A stretch of 64,000 nucleotides of DNA from NCBI RefSeq assembly GCF_009727055.1, contig NC_052358.1:39592494-39656493 (forward strand), given 5' to 3'. Source of the stretch: Benincasa hispida (Eukaryota; Streptophyta; Magnoliopsida; Cucurbitales; Cucurbitaceae). The notes under the pieces are model-generated. The model had not been told where the DNA came from and did no database searches. It saw nothing but the letters and a program-made list of their open reading frames with translations. This document shows, piece after piece, positions 59,184 through 64,000 of this stretch. Position 1 is the first letter of the stretch. Each line of letters opens with the position of its first letter. The position numbers and the translations under genes were made by a program.

Positions 59184-59538
59184 TTAAATGGCACAACAGC
59201 AAATCACTGCCCTCGGAGTTGGAATGCATACTCCATGTCCAAATCTTCTTCGAAAGCATAAAGTTTTGCACTGCTCATTTTCATAATTGCTACTGTTCTT
59301 GCAAATGAAATTACAAGTTAATGGAAGTGTACGTCCCTCCTTCACTTCCACATCTACAGTAATCGAAATAAAACAAAAGTTAGGTCAAGGATCAAATTGC
59401 AAAGAGATAAAGAGATGAGGGAGTAAAAGAGCAAACAAAAGAGTAATTATAGATAAAAGAGAGGGTACGAGAGCAAACTAAGAGAGAAAACAAGGCCATT
59501 GTTGTCAGAGAGATGAAGAGAAATTTCTGCAGATTCAT
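59184..59538 (-). CDS. Defensin-like cysteine-rich secreted peptide B, two exons
   Basis: Coding exons on the minus strand are 59538-59469 and 59353-59184, with a 115-base GT..AG intron, giving 79 residues. The signal peptide (about 1-23; FISLTTMALFSLLVCS) fills exon 1 and the phase-1 intron follows it, as in paralogue A. Mature cysteines are C37-x3-C41-x10-C52-x3-C56-x9-C66-x8-C75-C76-C77, the same spacing as A, though many residues between them differ (NFI/DAS, KNSSNYENEQ/SNMSNIEKEK). The shared LPLTC/VPLTC, CRHLC/CKTLC, RRF..GVC and CCC points are the fixed core. Conserved cysteines with changed loops are what a selected, quickly evolving peptide family shows. It lies between decayed LTRs. 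The alternative, two equally decayed copies of a repeat, is unlikely because both stay open across splice junctions. Role unknown. Confidence 0.8.
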
Positions 59539-59592
59539 TTTTTCTAAAAAAAAATGTGTTTTTCAAGTCGTGATTTTATCTTTTGAAAATCG

Positions 59593-59601
59593 CTTTATAT
59601 A
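59593..59601 (-). promoter_or_regulatory. TATA box of defensin-like gene B
   Basis: The minus strand reads TATTATATAAAGCGATTTT, 63 bases before the ATG, matching the box of paralogue A in sequence and position. Confidence 0.7.
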
Positions 59602-60664
59602 ATAGTCATAACTTCCATTTGTATTCTTTAGCATATTTACATGCAAATACATGCATATTAACCTTGCATTTATACTCTTTCCTAATTACATGAATTATTG
59701 TTAATATAGATACATATATATTAATTCAAAAAATTTCTTACACAAAGATGTAAGCCTATGAATGAAATAAATGGCATGCCAAACATATAGCAGTGGCATA
59801 TATACTAATATTTGTTAAGTAATATTGGAAATAAACAGAAAATAATTTCCCAAATAATTAAATTTTTTTTTCCACCCAAATGATATTTGCAGGGCATATG
59901 CGCATCATCTTGCATAGAATGTCCATATGTGTCTTCACTTCAAGAATTTAAGAAGAATTATTTACCTCAAAAATATGACAAAATATTACTATTTCTCAAA
60001 ATCGTTATAAGATTATATTCATTTTTTTAATCAAATTTTGTATTCCTAAAGATATTTTATCCCTCACTTAAAATTCTTTAAGAAATCGAACTCTCAAATA
60101 TAGCTATATTTCGTTGTAGGAAATTTTATTGAAAACGTTCTCAGAAAATAAACTTTTAAGAAGAATGGTTAAAATGTCTTTTAAACAAAACTCATTTCAA
60201 AGATTTGAAAATAACTGGAAAATATTGAGAAAATATTGAAAATAATACCAAAAGAAAAAACATCAATTTAATGGGTAAAGTTACAATAATAACAAAATAT
60301 ATAATTTAATAACATATATAAGGCAATAAACAAACAGACAATAATATTCATAGGGTATATTAGAAATTTAATAAAACATGGATATCGGGATCGATCTTGG
60401 CTCCCAAAGAATCAACTACTCACCTTAAGAATTCTATAAAATTAAACTCTAGAATTTTAGATAGACTAAGTTTAATTATTTTGAAATTTTTAGAATTTAG
60501 TATCTTAATTTTAGAATCTTTGGAACCAAATCTGAAGGGTTAATTGATTTATTTTGACTGTTGAGGGAAAATTCATTTGATTGAAGTTTGATGTGATGGA
60601 GGAGGAGGATTAAATACATAATGATATTTGGGGTTTTAAAGTTTAACAAGGAAAAGGGAAAAGT
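59602..60664. other. Upstream region of defensin-like gene B
   Basis: No gene is seen; AT-rich. The minus-strand frame at 60497-60697 is low-complexity and runs into the microsatellite. Confidence 0.4.
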
Positions 60665-60707
60665 TGTGTGTGTGTGTATATATATATATACATACATACA
60701 TACATAT
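60665..60707. repeat. (TG)n(TA)n(CATA)n microsatellite
   Basis: A compound run of TG, TA and CATA units directly before the gypsy LTR end at 60708. Confidence 0.9.
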
Positions 60708-62640
60708 TATCACACCCGGTCCAAATTTCTCGGCTAATCTAGAACGAAGCATGAAGATGTTAAACATCACTTCTCTTTGTGACATCTAACGTCCCAACTC
60801 TTACCATATCGTGCACTCAAGATCAAACATAGACTTTCCAACCAATTTTCAAAAATAGTTTACATCCAATTAACAGAGTTCAAGAACCCAACTCAATTTA
60901 AATAACAGTACTGTTTAAAAAGATTTATATACCAACACCAAGGATTATTTTCAACAAAACCTCTCTTGAGATGGAACTCAAGAGTTTTAACTATTATGAA
61001 ATACTCTCAAATATATACATAAATAATATAGCATATGTTTACAACACTAGTGACGTTTGACAGCCCAACAAGAAATATGGATATACACCAAAGACTCAGG
61101 TTCCTCCAGACTTTTCGCCTCCCGTTATACTCTAGCCACATCTGATGGTAGCCCCTAATCGCCTAGGTGGCGCTACAGGTGCAGGTTCCTTTGGACTTCT
61201 CAGTATACTTTGAGTACAACTAACCCCAGTAGCCCCCTGATCATCTGAACGGTGCTTCTGAAACACATTTAAGTAGCATGGAAAAATAACCATCTCTTAA
61301 TCACTTTCACAAACCATTCAAAATTCTTAAATCCACCATCAAGAGGTTTCTTACAAACCATACAAATCATAATGATGTAAAATCAGGTTCCAAACTATAT
61401 TTTCATAAATCCACCTCATATCAAGTCAATGGGCGTTCAGAAATCGAGATTCAAGCATTTTTTAAATAATAATAGAGTAAAAAAGATCATGCCATCACAT
61501 TTCATAAATCATGACATACTATCATACATATATATTTTTCATATCAAAATACTCAAAAATAAACCACTCATTGTTTAAACATATAGTTTATAACGAAAAC
61601 AGTTGAGAATAAACCACTCACTATTAATCGGCTTCTCCTTTAATTTCTAGTTATTCCTCCCAGATATCCTAAAATTACATTGATAATCCCCTAGTTATCC
61701 TCTAAATGACCATAATTCAATTATTTGAAAATTAACCTTTAAAAATAACCAATTTCACTTAAACTTTCTCCAAAACCTTAATTTGATCTAATGTTAACTT
61801 TGCAATTTACTCCTTTAATTACTTTTAAAATTAACTTAAGATCCCAAAATCAATCTCTAGTGAGAAGTAATTCCATATCAATTTTCTTAAGCTTGTCTCG
61901 ACAATTTTTAGGGTTTTTCCTTTCAAATTTAACCCTAATTTCACTCAATTTATGGTTTACTCGCAATTAAACTCTTTTAATTACTTAAATTACCTTAACT
62001 TTCTCAAATTAATCCAAATTAAGCTCAAAGTATCATAGTTATACCAATTAGGATTTAAATCAATCTTGAGTACACTTAATTTTTCCCAAACTGTAATGTC
62101 ATCTAATTTTAGGGTTTCACCCACACTTTAATCCTTAAATTATCTTGCAATTAACTTAATATTCCAAATTAATTCAATTCCAAGGCAAAACATCTTAATA
62201 ATATCCAAAAGAACTTAAACTAAACTTGGGGACATCTTAATTAACTTAATTCAGTCCAATTTGCCTAATTTCCGCATTAACACTAATTTTCCAACATTAG
62301 GGTTTACTTTACCAAGTTAAACACTTAATCAACTTCAAAATTAACGTAGGACCTCGATTTCTTCTAATTTTAGATTTAAAGTATCATAATGATACAAATT
62401 GGACCTCTAATCATGCTTCAAACGCCTTAATTAAGATTTAAATTATAAGCCAAACTTGGTCAACCAGTCAATGCAAAGTCAACTTCATCTTCAACTTCTA
62501 ACCACCCAAAAACCTAGAATTTTGGCCAGCAAGTTTCTTACATTTAGTGGCTAAATTCTTTCTTTACAATCATACCCACTAAAATTAACCTATGCAAGCC
62601 TCTTACCCATCATCTAAACTAATTTACCTCCGTGTTTGGT
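60708..62640 (-). repeat. Gypsy-type LTR, minus orientation
   Basis: The plus strand begins TATCACACCCGGTCCAAATT, so the minus-strand copy ends ..CCGGGTGTGATA, like the end GGGTGTGACA at 48192. The inside is non-coding with repeated CTTAATT..CCAAATTAA.. words (61640-62440). The right edge near 62640 is a guess, as I see no TGT(A)ACAC start there. Truncated or solo LTR. Confidence 0.5.
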
Positions 62641-62759
62641 CGTCTGATTTGTCCTAGAACGCCCGGATGTGAGCTAATAATCCACTCATGATTCAAGACC
62701 GAATCTTCTGGATCGTGTGGAAGAAGAAGTCCACACGTTGCTATTTTTAGTAAGCATTA

Positions 62760-62966
62760 TGTTAGTGGTTTATGGTTATTTTGTTGTTATTAAACGATAA
62801 ATGTAAGTCCATCAATTGAATAAAAATTTAGGGGAGTTCTATTACTTTTCTTTCTCTCGCTAATATATTTTGCTTCTAGAATATTTTATTTTTTTTGTTT
62901 TCTTCAAATATATATCAGAGTGCGTGACATTTGTTTTTGTGCAGATCCCTGGATTTTAAACCAACA
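62760..62966 (+). repeat. Copia 5' LTR (second copia element)
   Basis: It runs TGTTAGTGGTTTATGG..AAACCAACA and is followed after two bases by the primer site TGGTATCAGAGC (62969-62980). The left edge is inferred from the TGTTAG/CCAACA ends and could lie further left. Confidence 0.55.
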
Positions 62967-62968
62967 TT

Positions 62969-62980
62969 TGGTATCAGAGC
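62969..62980 (+). other. Copia primer binding site
   Basis: TGGTATCAGAGC, complementary to the initiator tRNA-Met 3' end, between LTR and gag. Confidence 0.85.
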
Positions 62981-63020
62981 CAGGTTGTCTTCTCATCGCA
63001 GTTTCCACCGTCGAACGAAG

Positions 63021-64000
63021 ATGTCGAGCGTCTCGCTGCAAGCGAAGGAGAACGGCGGAGTGCCAATTCTCTACCCGATGTTGACTCCTCACAACTACAC
63101 GGTGTGGGCGATAAAGGCGGAAGCAATCCTCGACGCCCAAGGAGTTTATGAGACGATAGAGCCGATGAGAGGAGCTGAAGTGGATGTGAAGAAGAATAAG
63201 AAAGCGCGCGCGTACATTCTCCAATTCATCCTGAAAGACGTGCTTTTACAAATCGCGAAGAAGAAGACCGCAAAGGAAATATGGGATAGTCTCAAGACGA
63301 GGTACTTGGGCAGCAAGCGGATGAAGATGGCGCGAGTTCAAACCTTGAAGATTGAGTTTGATGTTCTTCGGATGAAGGAGACCGAGACAATCGATGAGTT
63401 CACGGGAAAAATCAGCGGATTAGTAAGCAAGTTCTCCACCCTCGGTGTTTGTTGGCACTTGAGGATTCACACTTGGTCATAGAAGCTCCTGGACTCCGTC
63501 CCGACAAAATATTTCCCATCGTCGTCGCAATCGAGCAACGGATGGCAACGACTCCGAGGATACAACACAACTCCGATGGACAACTCCTTATTACCCATGC
63601 CAAATGGAAAGAAAGACAAAAAGGGATAGCGGTGAAAACTCTTCGGTGAACAAAGGGCGCGGATTCAAGTGGTAACGATCGCAGAAGATGGCAAGGACGA
63701 GGACGAGGTCGTGGTCGTGGTCGTAGTCGTGGCGCGGAGCGTCAAAATAGTGTGGGAGGGCACTAGCAACACTGGAAAATGGCACTCGTGACAAATTCAC
63801 ATAAAGTTGCTCACTTGCAACAAGATGGGACATTACGCGTCGAAGTGCCGCGAGAAAGGTCGTGACGATGAAGCTCATCTAACTGCACTGCCGTGAAGAA
63901 CTGGCTTTGATGATGGCCGTGTCCCAGGGGAGACATGCACTAGCAGTGATCAGAAGGATGCTGTAACTACTCATAAAGAGCAGTTATTGCCGGAGATGTA
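63021..64000 (+). pseudogene. Copia gag (UBN2/DUF4219 type), broken, runs off the edge
   Basis: The ATG at 63021 opens about 150 good codons: LYPMLTPHNYTVWAIKAEAI (start block with W..K), then AKEIWDSLKTRYLGSKRMKM and ETIDEFTGKISGLVSKFSTL, the UBN2 domain. A frameshift near 63447 follows, and LRPDKIFPIVVAIEQRM is read in another frame. 63690-63735 is an Arg-Gly run (GRGRGRGRGRGRSRG). The knuckle near 63815-63850 reads TCNKMGHYASKC, but its first Cys is Leu. Codon use is GC-richer than the surroundings. Pol lies beyond 64000. Confidence 0.8.

Overview
This window is a piece of a plant nuclear genome: AT-rich, with GT-AG introns and TATA boxes. It is dominated by broken retrotransposons and DNA transposons. 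The mix of elements (Athila/Tat-type and chromodomain-type Ty3/gypsy, several Ty1/copia groups, CACTA elements, arrays of TCTATCA..TGATAGA) looks most like a cucurbit such as Cucumis. That taxonomic guess is inference from family resemblance, not a search result. I see no prokaryotic features, rRNA, tRNA or CRISPR.

Only three compact loci look like intact host genes, and all encode small secreted peptides. A two-motif PIP-type (SGPS) signalling-peptide precursor lies on the minus strand at 7425-7709. Two paralogous two-exon genes on the minus strand, at 32635-33022 and 59184-59538, encode cysteine-rich defensin-like peptides with an unusual CCC ending. Both have a phase-1 intron just after the signal peptide and a matching TATA box 60-70 bases upstream of the ATG. 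Their exons are short and easy to miss.

The rest is nested transposable elements. 1-3043: minus-strand Athila-like element (gag, tRNA-Asp-type primer site, 5' LTR) cut by another LTR. 5074-6935: LTR of a family here called T. 9-13 kb: tandem repeats and decayed LTR pieces. 13497-17130: CACTA element 1 with GTA target duplication and a dead transposase. 18290-29097: 3' half of a plus-strand Athila-like element whose 3' LTR is split by a complete 5-kb copia element (23751-28787, ATTAG duplication). 29-38 kb: gypsy LTR and gag/pol fragments, a MITE and defensin-like gene A. 37851-39751: solo LTR with GCAGC duplication. 39.9-49.2 kb: three more T-family LTRs, one of which holds a 2.8-kb gypsy LTR. 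49.3-54.4 kb: nested Athila-type LTRs and a copia fragment. 54388-58620: CACTA element 2 with ACG duplication, carrying a captured casein kinase 1 gene start and a tandem array. 59-60 kb: defensin-like gene B. 60.7-64 kb: another gypsy LTR and the start of a second copia element that leaves the window.

One stretch is not biology. At 24151-24188 the assembly contains a perfect Nextera mate-pair junction adapter flanked by a 90-base duplication, so the sequence there is an assembly error.
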